Source: Rhodovulum sp. MB263
GTDB taxonomy: Bacteria; Pseudomonadota; Alphaproteobacteria; Rhodobacterales; Rhodobacteraceae
Assembly (NCBI RefSeq): GCF_002073975.1
Contig: NZ_CP020384.1
Location: 3,224,001-3,288,000 of the forward strand
Direction: 5' to 3'
DNA: 64,000 nt
Shown piece after piece: positions 26,180 to 34,278 of this stretch (position 1 is the first letter of the stretch; each line of letters starts with the position of its first letter). The notes under the pieces were generated by a model that was not told where the DNA came from, did no database searches, and saw only the letters and a program-made list of their open reading frames with translations. Position numbers and translations under genes: made by a program.

Positions 26180-26560
26180 GTGAGCGACGCGGCCCCGCGC
26201 CGGACTGCCAGGCTGGACAAGTGGCTCTGGCAGGCCCGCTTCTTCAAGACGCGCACGCTGGCCACCAAACTGGTGGCCGGCGCGCATGTGCGCGTGAACG
26301 GCACCAAGACCGACAAGCCCGCCCAACGGATCGGCCCGGGCGACACCCTGACCTTTCCGCAGGGCCAGGACATCCGCGTGGTGCGCGTTCTCGCCCTGAC
26401 AGAACGCCGCGGCCCCGCGACCGAGGCGCGCACCCTTTACGAGGACTTGACCCCGATCAAGGCGCCCGCGCCCGCAAGCCCTAGATACGATGGCGGAGGT
26501 CGCCCGACAAAAAAGGAGCGCCGCGACCTTGACCGAAGCCGCAAACCGCCGCTTGAATGA
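26180..26560 (+). CDS. hslR: S4-domain RNA-binding protein, Hsp15-like
   Basis: Hsp15/HslR-type protein, 126 residues, starting with GTG. The S4 domain spans about residues 9-70 (RLDKWLWQARFFKTR, then LVAGAHVRVNGTKTDK). A basic C-terminal tail (RPTKKERRDLDRSRK) is typical. HslR rescues 50S subunits carrying a stalled nascent chain after heat stress. It begins 7 bases after the helicase stop, so both probably share a transcript devoted to RNA. Confidence 0.88.
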   Translation: MSDAAPRRTARLDKWLWQARFFKTRTLATKLVAGAHVRVNGTKTDKPAQRIGPGDTLTFPQGQDIRVVRVLALTERRGPATEARTLYEDLTPIKAPAPASPRYDGGGRPTKKERRDLDRSRKPPLE

Positions 26561-26611
26561 TCGGCGGTCGTGGTTTAGGTCCAGCCAGATCGGAAAATCG
26601 AGAGTTCGCCC

Positions 26612-26950
26612 ATGACTTACGTCGTCACCGACAACTGCATTGCCTGCAAATATACCGACTGTGTCGAGGTCTGCCCCGTGGATTGTTTCTACGAGGGCGA
26701 GAACATGCTGGTGATCCATCCCGACGAGTGCATCGACTGCGGCGTCTGCGAACCCGAATGCCCGGCCGACGCGATCCGGCCCGACACCGAGCCGGACATG
26801 GACGAGTGGGTCGAATTCAACCGGAAATATGCCGAAACCTGGCCCTGCATCATCACCCGCAAGGATCCGCTGCCCGAAGCGGAGGAACGGGACGGCGAAG
26901 AAGGGAAACGCGCCAAGTATTTCTCGGAAACCCCCGGCGCCGGCGGCTGA
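26612..26950 (+). CDS. fdxA: 7Fe-8S ferredoxin FdxA
   Basis: Soluble FdxA ferredoxin, 112 residues, the usual length. First cluster motif: [19 protein letters not shown] near residues 9-25, with the atypical spacing of a 3Fe-4S site; second: [16 protein letters not shown] near 40-55. A C-terminal extension with [14 protein letters not shown] is characteristic of alphaproteobacterial FdxA. It is followed by a clear terminator and two more hairpins before carD. Confidence 0.93.
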   Translation: MTYVVTDNCIACKYTDCVEVCPVDCFYEGENMLVIHPDECIDCGVCEPECPADAIRPDTEPDMDEWVEFNRKYAETWPCIITRKDPLPEAEERDGEEGKRAKYFSETPGAGG

Positions 26951-27036
26951 GCCCCGGCAGTCGACGCCCGGCAGTCAACGATTGCCGCTTGCGGCCCTGA
27001 GCGGGGAATAGCGCGCACATTCATGTGCTTGCCCCT

Positions 27037-27073
27037 ACGGAAAGAGCGTAACGCTTTCCGTAAGGCGTTTTTT
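27037..27073 (+). terminator. Terminator of fdxA
   Basis: Stem ACGGAAA / TTTCCGT enclosing an inner GCG/CGC stem, followed within six bases by TTTTTT (27068-27073). A small GCACAT-TC-ATGTGC hairpin (27015-27028) precedes it. Confidence 0.75.
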
Positions 27074-27112
27074 GTGTTATGGTTCCTTTACAAAGTGGCA
27101 GACCGAACCCTT

Positions 27113-27151
27113 AAACCACACGCAGAATCAACCTTCTGCGGTGTGGTTTTT
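27113..27151 (+). terminator. Second terminator-like hairpin in the fdxA-carD spacer
   Basis: Long stem AAACCACACGCAGAA / TTCTGCGGTGTGGTTT with one bulge, loop of six bases, followed by T's (27149-27151). It stands about 40 bases after the fdxA terminator and 90 before carD: either the end of a short RNA or an attenuator in the carD leader. Confidence 0.6.
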
Positions 27152-27240
27152 CAGCGCCGAAAGACTGGATGAGCCGGATGCCGACCGGCACGGGCCTTTC
27201 TCTTGTCGCTGCCCCTGCGGTCTATGCGAGGAAGTGCTGA

Positions 27241-27750
27241 ATGACAAAGACCAAGAAATCCGAGTTCCGCCCCAACGATTACGTGGTCTATCCCGCCCAT
27301 GGCGTGGGTCAGATCGTGTCGATCGAGGAGCAGGAAATCGCAGGCATCCCGCTCGAGCTCTTCGTCATCTCCTTCGAGAAGGACAAGATGACCCTGCGGG
27401 TGCCGACCAACAAGGCGACCGAGGTGGGCATGCGCTCGCTCTCGACCCCCGATGTGGTGTCGAAGGCGATGGCGACGCTGAAGGGCAAGGCCAAGGTCAA
27501 GCGCGCGATGTGGTCGCGTCGCGCCCAGGAATACGAACAGAAGATCAATTCGGGCGACCTGATCTCGATCGCCGAAGTGGTGCGCGATCTTCACCGCGCC
27601 GACGACCAGCGCGAGCAGAGCTATTCCGAACGGCAGCTCTACGAGGCGGCGCTCGAACGGCTGACCCGCGAAGTGGCCGCGGTTGCGGGCATGGACGAGG
27701 CCGGCGCGCAAAAGCAAGTCGACGAGGTTCTGGTCTCGCGGGCCGCCTGA
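27241..27750 (+). CDS. carD: CarD-family transcription regulator
   Basis: CarD/CdnL-type RNA polymerase-binding regulator, 169 residues. The N-terminal RNA-polymerase interaction domain is visible (FRPNDYVVYPAHGVGQI, then LFVISFEKDKMTLRVPTNK). A helical C-terminal domain with MWSRRAQEYEQKINSG and LYEAALERLTREVA follows, including the conserved Trp that stabilises open complexes. CarD raises expression from weak -10 promoters in Rhodobacter-type alphaproteobacteria. It has its own long leader with a hairpin and its own terminator downstream. Confidence 0.92.
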   Translation: MTKTKKSEFRPNDYVVYPAHGVGQIVSIEEQEIAGIPLELFVISFEKDKMTLRVPTNKATEVGMRSLSTPDVVSKAMATLKGKAKVKRAMWSRRAQEYEQKINSGDLISIAEVVRDLHRADDQREQSYSERQLYEAALERLTREVAAVAGMDEAGAQKQVDEVLVSRAA

Positions 27751-27790
27751 TCCCGGCGACGGATCCTCGTCCGCCCCATCCGATCTCAGC

Positions 27791-27829
27791 AGGACACCGA
27801 CCGCTCTGCGGCAGGTGTCCTTGCTTTTT
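27791..27829 (+). terminator. Terminator of carD
   Basis: Stem AGGACACC / GGTGTCCT with a 15-base loop, followed by TTGCTTTTT; 41 bases after the carD stop. Confidence 0.75.
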
Positions 27830-28096
27830 CAGATGTCCTCTGTCCTGCCCCGGCCCCGCTTCGCAGCCATGCCAGAGGACATCGCTGCCGCACCGGAAAA
27901 CCGGGCCCGCGACGGCATGACAGGCATGACCTGTGCCCCCGCAGCAACCATGCCGCGATGCAAAAAAGCTTGTTCCTGAAAGCAGTTGATCAACCCCCGG
28001 TCGTATGCGAGAACGGTCGCGAGGATCGAGCGCGAGGCTTGATTGACGTGATCGGCCGCAGGCGCGGGCTTGAAGAAAGCGGGGCACGCGTTCCTG

Positions 28097-31000
28097 ATGG
28101 ACATCGAAGCCGATCCTCGTCCGCGCCTCTCCGGTTTCCCTCCAGAAGATGTCGCAGCGGTGATCGGGATCGGAGCTCCGGCAGACGGATCCTCGGCGCT
28201 CGAGAGCTTCTTCGCGACTTGTCCGGCCGGGTCCGGGGCCGCCTTCGTGGTGATCCAGGACCTCGCACCGGGGCAGGAAAGTCGGCTGGCCGAGCGTCTG
28301 GCGCGGTACAGCCCGATGCCGGTCGAGATGATGAAGACCGACACCCGGATCGCCCCCGACCATGTCTACCTGCTCCCGCCCGGCAAGCTGGTACGGATCG
28401 AGAAGGGCCTGCTGCGGCTTGCCCCGCGCGGTGACGGTCCGGCCCTCCCCATCGACATCTTCTTCACGTCCCTGGCCGGGGAATGCGGCGCCCGGGCCTG
28501 CGGCATCGTTCTGTCGGGCACCGGCCCGGACGGCAGCCGCGGCGCCATCGCGATCAACGCCGCCGGCGGGCTGGTCCTGAGCCAGGACAGCGGGGAAGCG
28601 GGAGGCAACGCCATGCCGGCCGGCCTGCGCCGCGCCGGGATCGTCGATGCCGGATTGCCGGCGACCGAGCTCGCCCGGCGCGCGCTCGACCGTCGGCAAT
28701 GGCCGCCGCAGATCCCCCTCGGGCCAGAGCCCGCGGCCCGCGAACAACCGTTCCCGGAAGAGAGCGAGGCGATCTTGCAGGCGCTCGAGGACGCCACGGG
28801 CACCGATTTCAGGCTTTACAAGAGCTCGACGGTCCTGCGCCGGATCGGCCGGCGGATGCAGGTCCTCGGCCAGCCGGATCTTAAAAGCTATGCCGCGCTG
28901 CTGCAGAGCCTGCCCGGCGAGGTCACGGCGCTGAACCGCGAGTTGCTGATTTCGGTCACCCGCTTCTTCCGCGACGAAGAGGCGTTCCGGGTGATCGGGG
29001 ACCGCGTGATCCCCGGGATCGTCGAGACGCTTCCGCCCGGCCAGACCGCGCGGGTCTGGGTGGCGGGATGCGCGACCGGTGAGGAAGCCTATTCCCTCGC
29101 GATGCTGCTGCATGAGGCGTTTGACAAGGCCGGGCGACAGCCGAGGATCAAGGTCTTTGCCACCGACATCAACCCGGACAGCCTGCAAGTCGCCTCGGCG
29201 GGCAGCTACCCGGCCTCGGCCGGCGCAGAAATCAGCCCCGAGCGGATGGAGCGCTATTTCCGGACCGATGGCGACAGGCTGCAGGTGAGACACGCGCTGC
29301 GCCGGTCGCTGGTCTTCGCCCGTCACGACCTGCTCTCGGACCCGCCGTTCAGCCGGATGGATCTGGTCAGTTGTCGCAATACGCTGATCTATTTCCGTCC
29401 GGCCGCACAGAAGGACGCGCTGCTGCGGCTGCAATATGCGATCCGCAAATCCGGTCACCTGTTCCTCGGCAGCAGCGAGACCCTGTCCAGCCTTCAGAAC
29501 GGGTTTCAGCCGGTCGATGCCCGGCACAAGGTCTTTGTCCGGGTCTCGTCACGGCCATCGGGCCAATTCGCCCTGTCCTCGCTGAAAACCTCGTCCCGCC
29601 ATGATCGGAGACCGACCCCGCTTCAGGCCGGCGACGACGATGATCCGGAGATCCGCCCCGCAATGAGCGCAGAGCCACCCTCCCCCCGCAGCCGCGCCCC
29701 GCTCTCCGACAGGCCAGCCACAGCCTCGCCCGGCTACTGCGCCCTGCCCTGCATCATGGTCAATGACAGGCACGAGGCGATCCATCTCTTCGGCGACCTG
29801 CGGCCGTTCCTCCCGTCCCGCCCCGGCGTGGCCGGTCCAGAACTGGCCCGGATCCTGCCCGAAGCGCTGGTCGCCACGGCACGCCGCCTGCTCGATCTGG
29901 CGATGGCCAGCAACACGGCCCGGAGCTCGGATCCGGTCGAGATGCCGCTTGCCGGGACGGACGGCCTGTTGCGGCTGCATGCGGTGCCCTTGCCAGCCGC
30001 AGCGCTCGGCTCTGGCGCATTGCTGAGCTTCGAGAGGCTCGGTCAGGCATCGCAGAACAGCCCGGAAGGCGGCAAGCCAGTCGAGCTGCCGGCCGAGGCC
30101 CAGGCCCGGATCGACGGTCTCGGACGCAAACTCGACAGGACCCGGGCCGATCTCGAGGCCACGATCCAGGAACTCGAAACCTCGAATGAGGAACTGCTAT
30201 CGGTCAATGAGGAGCTGCTCGCCTCGAACGACGACTTGCAGGGCGCCAACGCAGAGCTGCAATGGGTCAACGAAGAGATCAACGCGCTCAATGCCGATTA
30301 TCAGGAAAAGATGGCCCTGATGAACCGGCTGAATGCCGATCTGGGCAGTATGGTCCAGTCGGCGGGCGTGGCGACGGTGTTCCTCGACGAGGCGCTGCTC
30401 ATCACCCGCTTCTCGCCGGAGGCCTGTTCGGTCTTCAAGCTGCGCGACAGCGATATCGGGCAACCGCTCTGCGACATCGCCCACAAGCTGCACTATCCCG
30501 ACCTGCTGGAAGACATCCGCGACACGATCCGCAGCGAAGCCGGTTTCGAGCGCGAGACCACGGCCGAGGATGGCGCGCTGTATCGGGTGCGGATCACGCC
30601 CTATGCGATACAGGCCTCGGGTCATCGCGGCGCCCTGGTGACGCTCAGGGATGTCACCGCCCATCGCGATCTCGCGCGGTTACGGGGCGTGATCGACGCA
30701 ATGCCCGAACCTGTCGCGGCCCTGGATGCCGACGGCACCATCACGCTGGTCAACAAGGCCTGGAAGCGCTGCGCCCATTCAGGCGGCGATGCCGCGCCGG
30801 ATCATTGCAGCCCCGGCGGGAATTACCTCGCGGCCTGCCTGATGCCGCCACAAGGTCTGCCGGTACCGTTCGACCCCGAGGATCCGGGCCTCGCCCTGCG
30901 GGCGCGTGAGGGGCTGAAATCGGTTCTCGAGGGCCGCCAGCCCAAGTTCTCGGTGGAATATCCCTGTCACGGACCGACCGAAGGGCGCCGGGTCTGCATG

Positions 31001-31129
31001 ACGGCTACCCCGGTCCCCGGAAGCGCGGTCGGGGCGGTGATCCGGCACGTCGAAATCGACCCATGGCTCCGGAAGGGAACGGGCGCCAGCCCCGACCAGC
31101 GTGAAAAGACGCAACGTCACGGCGGCTAA
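28097..31129 (+). CDS. CheB-CheR-PAS fusion protein with a degenerate CheB domain
   Basis: Large signalling protein, about 1010 residues from the ATG at 28097 (a TTG at 28070 is an alternative; neither has a strong ribosome binding site). Residues about 15-200 are a CheB methylesterase fold, but where active CheB-CheR fusions read GASAGG this reads GAPADG (catalytic Ser to Pro), and where they read VIQHL it reads VIQDL (catalytic His to Asp); the Asp region SGTGPDGSRG is kept. The CheR methyltransferase at about 235-490 looks intact (AGCATGEEAYSLAM, CRNTLIYF). A coiled coil (about 670-750) and PAS-like domains follow. No chemotaxis genes are near, so it probably serves a non-chemotaxis pathway. 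Confidence 0.88.
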   Translation: MDIEADPRPRLSGFPPEDVAAVIGIGAPADGSSALESFFATCPAGSGAAFVVIQDLAPGQESRLAERLARYSPMPVEMMKTDTRIAPDHVYLLPPGKLVRIEKGLLRLAPRGDGPALPIDIFFTSLAGECGARACGIVLSGTGPDGSRGAIAINAAGGLVLSQDSGEAGGNAMPAGLRRAGIVDAGLPATELARRALDRRQWPPQIPLGPEPAAREQPFPEESEAILQALEDATGTDFRLYKSSTVLRRIGRRMQVLGQPDLKSYAALLQSLPGEVTALNRELLISVTRFFRDEEAFRVIGDRVIPGIVETLPPGQTARVWVAGCATGEEAYSLAMLLHEAFDKAGRQPRIKVFATDINPDSLQVASAGSYPASAGAEISPERMERYFRTDGDRLQVRHALRRSLVFARHDLLSDPPFSRMDLVSCRNTLIYFRPAAQKDALLRLQYAIRKSGHLFLGSSETLSSLQNGFQPVDARHKVFVRVSSRPSGQFALSSLKTSSRHDRRPTPLQAGDDDDPEIRPAMSAEPPSPRSRAPLSDRPATASPGYCALPCIMVNDRHEAIHLFGDLRPFLPSRPGVAGPELARILPEALVATARRLLDLAMASNTARSSDPVEMPLAGTDGLLRLHAVPLPAAALGSGALLSFERLGQASQNSPEGGKPVELPAEAQARIDGLGRKLDRTRADLEATIQELETSNEELLSVNEELLASNDDLQGANAELQWVNEEINALNADYQEKMALMNRLNADLGSMVQSAGVATVFLDEALLITRFSPEACSVFKLRDSDIGQPLCDIAHKLHYPDLLEDIRDTIRSEAGFERETTAEDGALYRVRITPYAIQASGHRGALVTLRDVTAHRDLARLRGVIDAMPEPVAALDADGTITLVNKAWKRCAHSGGDAAPDHCSPGGNYLAACLMPPQGLPVPFDPEDPGLALRAREGLKSVLEGRQPKFSVEYPCHGPTEGRRVCMTATPVPGSAVGAVIRHVEIDPWLRKGTGASPDQREKTQRHGG

Positions 31130-31218
31130 GTCTTAAAAAAACCAGTCTGAATCAGCAGTCTCGCTAAAGTTGTTCAATAGATCGTTAGCTTTGTCGGAGG
31201 ACAGTCCGGACGGTTAGC

Positions 31219-33540
31219 GTGACTTCGCCGAGGACTGTGCCGGAAATGGGACGATACAATGCGCCGGCTCCCCTGCCGGCCGCAGAAGACGACAGGACGA
31301 GTGACATCGGGAAAGCTTCCCGCCGGCCTTCCGGGCAATCGTTCGAGTTCGAGCTCCAGGCCTTCCCCCGTCAGGCGTCGGCCTGCGGCCCCGAGACCCC
31401 TGCAAACCATTCCGACCGGCTCGAGCTGATCCAGCTCGAGCTGGAAATGCAGAACCGGGAACTGGTCGAGGCGCAGGCCGTCTCGGAAAGGGAGCGGCGC
31501 AAATACCTGACCCTCTTCGAACGCCTTCCGCTGCCTGCGGTTGTTCTTGACCGGAGCGGGGTGGTGCGCGAGGCCAATGAGGCCGCGGCCGCCGTGTTCG
31601 GCTGTTCCGCGACCGAGCAGCTCTGCAACCGCTCCGTCTACCGCATGCTCGACGCGGAAGCCCGAAGCCGCGTGCATGCCTATCTGGCCGCACCGCCCTC
31701 CGTCACCGAAGAGGGCTCCGCCACCGAGATCCCGCTCCATGTCGGCAGGCCCCATGACGGGGCATATCTGTCCTATAGCGCCCACCTGGCCCGGCTTCCG
31801 GCCTGTTCCGAAGAGGACGGCCGGGTGCATATGCTTCTGGTCGACCGCCATTCCGACGACCGGCAGGAACGCGAAGGCCGCTGTCGGCAGATGCTGAGCG
31901 ACTCGACCTCGACCCTGATCCATGCCTTCGACCTGACCGGCAACCTGATCTTCGCCAACCGGGCCGCCAGCGCCTATCTGGAGGGCGCCGAGACACTGAG
32001 CGTCGAGCAGCGCCGCGCCTTCGACGGGCTGCTGGGCTCGCGCGCGCTCGATATCGAGGTGCTGATCGCGGGAAAGCCGATCAGCAATCAGGGCAGCTAT
32101 GCCGCCGCCCCCGAGGACCGGCGCAGCTTCCTGATCCAGAAATTCCCGCTTCGCGACGATAGCGGCAAGATCTTCGCCGTCGGCGGGACCTCGACCGATG
32201 TCAGCACGCTGATGGCCGGCCAGTCCGATCTCTATGCTGCCTTCAGCCTCGCCAAGGACCTCGCCAATCGCGACTCCCTGACCGGACTCGCCAACCGTCC
32301 GGGCTTCGTGGAAAGGCTGCGCGGCGCGCTGGCGGGGCTCGACCCGGCGGGCAAGGGGCTGGCGCTGGGATTTCTCGACATCGACGCCTTCAAGGACATC
32401 AATGACGGCATGGGCCACGAGATCGGCGACGCGATCCTGTCGGCCTTCGCCCGGCGGCTGGAAGACACCATGGGCGAGCGGGCCTGCCTCGGCCGGTTCG
32501 GCGGCGACGAATTCCTGTTCTTCATCGCCGACAGCACCCCCGAAGAGGCCGAACGTCTGCTGCAAAGGACGCTCGGCGATATCCGCTCGCCCTATGAGGT
32601 GGCGGGAACCAAGGTGCTGCTGACCTGCAGCGCCGGGCTCAGCCACGCCCCGCGCGATGCCACCCGCGCCGAGGACCTGCTGCGCGCCGCCGACATGGCG
32701 CTTTATTCCGCCAAGTCGAACGGCCGCGACCGGATCTCGCATTTCAGGGAAAGCCTGCGCTTCACCAGCGAGCGGCGGTTGCAGGTGTTCAGCGCCTTGC
32801 GCAAGGCGCTTTGCGAGGACAGCTTCCGGCTGGTCTTCCAGCCCAAATTCGACATTTCCGACCGGCGCAGGATCGTCGGCGCCGAGGCGCTGCTGCGCTG
32901 GCGCGACCCGCAGCTTGGCGAGGTCTCTCCGGCCGAATTCGTCCCTCTGGCCGAGGCCAACGGCCTTCACAACGCACTCGACCTGCGGGTGCTCAAGCTG
33001 TTCGCCCGGCAGCAGGGCGAATGGGTACGGCGCGGGCTGCGGCTGCCGGTCTCGGTGAACCTCTCGGCCCGTTCGCTGCAAAGCACCGAGCTGGTGCCCT
33101 CGGTCCTGGCACTGCTCGACTATCACGACATTCCGCCCGAATTGCTGCTGCTCGAGATCACCGAGACCGGCCTGATGACCTGTGCCAGCGAGGCGCCCCG
33201 GAACCTGGCCAGGCTGGCCGATGCCGGGGTGCGGATCTCGATCGACGATTTCGGGACCGGCTATTCCTCGCTTGCCTATCTGCAAAAGCTGCGCCCGAGC
33301 GAACTGAAGATCGACCGCAGCTTCATCGCTCAGCTCGATGCCCGGGACGAGGCCTCCGAGCGTATCGTCCGGGCGATGCTGGCGCTCGCCGAGAGCCTGC
33401 AGCTCTCGACCGTGGCGGAAGGGATCGAGACCGAGGACCAACTGGCCTGGCTGGTCGAAAACGGCTGCGAATTCGGTCAGGGCTTTCTGGTCAGCCCGGG
33501 GCTTGAGATCCCGGCCTTCGAAGCCCTTCTGTCCGAATAG
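31219..33540 (+). CDS. PAS-GGDEF-EAL cyclic-di-GMP enzyme
   Basis: Cytoplasmic c-di-GMP protein of 773 residues (GTG at 31219; an in-frame ATG at 31246 is possible). A short coiled segment (LIQLELEMQNRELVEAQ) leads into one PAS (about 95-215), then a second PAS-like part, GGDEF at about 350-510 (RFGGDEF intact, but no RxxD I-site upstream) and EAL at about 525-770 (AEALLRW, NLSAR, EITETGL, IDDFGTGYSS, KIDRSF and AEGIET kept). Both catalytic sites look usable. It follows the CheB-CheR fusion by 89 bases on the same strand and may be fed by it. Confidence 0.9.
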   Translation: MTSPRTVPEMGRYNAPAPLPAAEDDRTSDIGKASRRPSGQSFEFELQAFPRQASACGPETPANHSDRLELIQLELEMQNRELVEAQAVSERERRKYLTLFERLPLPAVVLDRSGVVREANEAAAAVFGCSATEQLCNRSVYRMLDAEARSRVHAYLAAPPSVTEEGSATEIPLHVGRPHDGAYLSYSAHLARLPACSEEDGRVHMLLVDRHSDDRQEREGRCRQMLSDSTSTLIHAFDLTGNLIFANRAASAYLEGAETLSVEQRRAFDGLLGSRALDIEVLIAGKPISNQGSYAAAPEDRRSFLIQKFPLRDDSGKIFAVGGTSTDVSTLMAGQSDLYAAFSLAKDLANRDSLTGLANRPGFVERLRGALAGLDPAGKGLALGFLDIDAFKDINDGMGHEIGDAILSAFARRLEDTMGERACLGRFGGDEFLFFIADSTPEEAERLLQRTLGDIRSPYEVAGTKVLLTCSAGLSHAPRDATRAEDLLRAADMALYSAKSNGRDRISHFRESLRFTSERRLQVFSALRKALCEDSFRLVFQPKFDISDRRRIVGAEALLRWRDPQLGEVSPAEFVPLAEANGLHNALDLRVLKLFARQQGEWVRRGLRLPVSVNLSARSLQSTELVPSVLALLDYHDIPPELLLLEITETGLMTCASEAPRNLARLADAGVRISIDDFGTGYSSLAYLQKLRPSELKIDRSFIAQLDARDEASERIVRAMLALAESLQLSTVAEGIETEDQLAWLVENGCEFGQGFLVSPGLEIPAFEALLSE

Positions 33541-33587
33541 GACCGCCCTGCCCGGGCGATCGTTCGGGGCAGAGCCGGAAAAGCCAG

Positions 33588-33610
33588 GGGGCGGCGCATC
33601 GCACCGCCCC
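33588..33610. terminator. Hairpin between convergent genes
   Basis: Stem GGGGCGG / CCGCCCC with a nine-base loop between the GGDEF-EAL gene and the convergent four-cysteine gene; no T-run on either side. Confidence 0.4.
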
Positions 33611-33706
33611 GCATCGCAAGATCTGTCACGTCATGGCTGGCTGGGGGTCCGCGTCGCTGGCTCGGCATGTGGCTGGCGGCGAACGGACCTGGCTGGCGCG
33701 GACCGA

Positions 33707-33898
33707 TCAGGCGTTTTCTTGTTCGAAGTGACCGCACCAGTCGTCGGTTTTCACCACCGGCCACAGGCCGCGGGCATCGGCTTCGGGCTGCGTGATCGGC
33801 GGATTGTACCGGCACAGACCGGCGGCCTCGGCGGTCTTGCCGCTGTTGAGGGCATGATCCTGGAAGAAGGTGCAGCTGCTGCAAGCTTGGGCGGACAT
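33707..33898 (-). CDS. Small four-cysteine (HiPIP-like) protein
   Basis: A 63-residue protein with a strong AAGGAG ribosome binding site 7 bases before its ATG. Cysteines fall at 6, 9, 29 and 55 in the order CSSC, LCRY, DWCGHF, giving C-x2-C-x19-C-x25-C. The opening CxxC with FFQ and the final WC recall the cluster pattern of high-potential iron-sulfur proteins and small [4Fe-4S] subunits, although it is shorter. No signal peptide is visible. I do not recognise a named family; the cluster assignment is inference. It stands alone, divergent from hutW. Confidence 0.7.
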   Translation of the reverse strand: MSAQACSSCTFFQDHALNSGKTAEAAGLCRYNPPITQPEADARGLWPVVKTDDWCGHFEQENA

Positions 33899-34278
33899 CC
33901 AATGTCTCCTTTTGGTTCAGAGGCGTCGCCCAGCCGCGGCGCCCTGAATGCCATATAAGCATCCGACCCGGAGATTGCAAGATTTTATCTTTATAAATCA
34001 AATGGTTGATAGATATTGTCAGGCATCGATCCATGACTTTTTCAGTCGGAATTCGATCTGCCGCAGCCTCTGTCCCTTTGTCATCGACCGGCCAGGGCCT
34101 GCGGCAGGCCGCCCATCCCCGCGCGGGGCGGAGGCAAGCCCCTTCCCCTCGCAGCTATAACCTGATAAAAAGAGTCGGGTACATGGGAGCCATCCCGGCC
34201 CCAGCGCAGATATCGCCACGCGTCAAGACAGGCCCCAGCTCTTTGCCCGGCCCCCTGTCCGCTCTCCGGAGGACATGG
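33899..34278. other. Divergent AT-rich spacer before hutW
   Basis: A 380-base spacer between the four-cysteine gene and hutW. Its first part is clearly AT-rich (around 33981-34020). It contains a TGA-N9-TCA palindrome (34007-34021). GGAGGA at 34268-34273 is the hutW ribosome binding site. No gene seen. Confidence 0.5.
34007..34021. promoter_or_regulatory. Candidate iron-responsive operator (IRO-like, TGA-N9-TCA)
   Basis: TGA (34007-34009), nine bases, TCA (34019-34021), the half-site pattern described for iron-responsive RirA/IscR-type boxes in alphaproteobacteria. It stands 258 bases before the haem gene hutW, in AT-rich sequence. A single short match; low certainty. Confidence 0.3.

Noticed and set aside
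27545-29527. Open frame of 660 codons antisense to carD and the CheB-CheR gene
   Set aside because: Crosses a terminator and two real genes and shows no domain.
31174-33441. Open frame of 755 codons antisense to the PAS-GGDEF-EAL gene
   Set aside because: Mirror of a clear GGDEF-EAL coding sequence; composition is non-protein-like.
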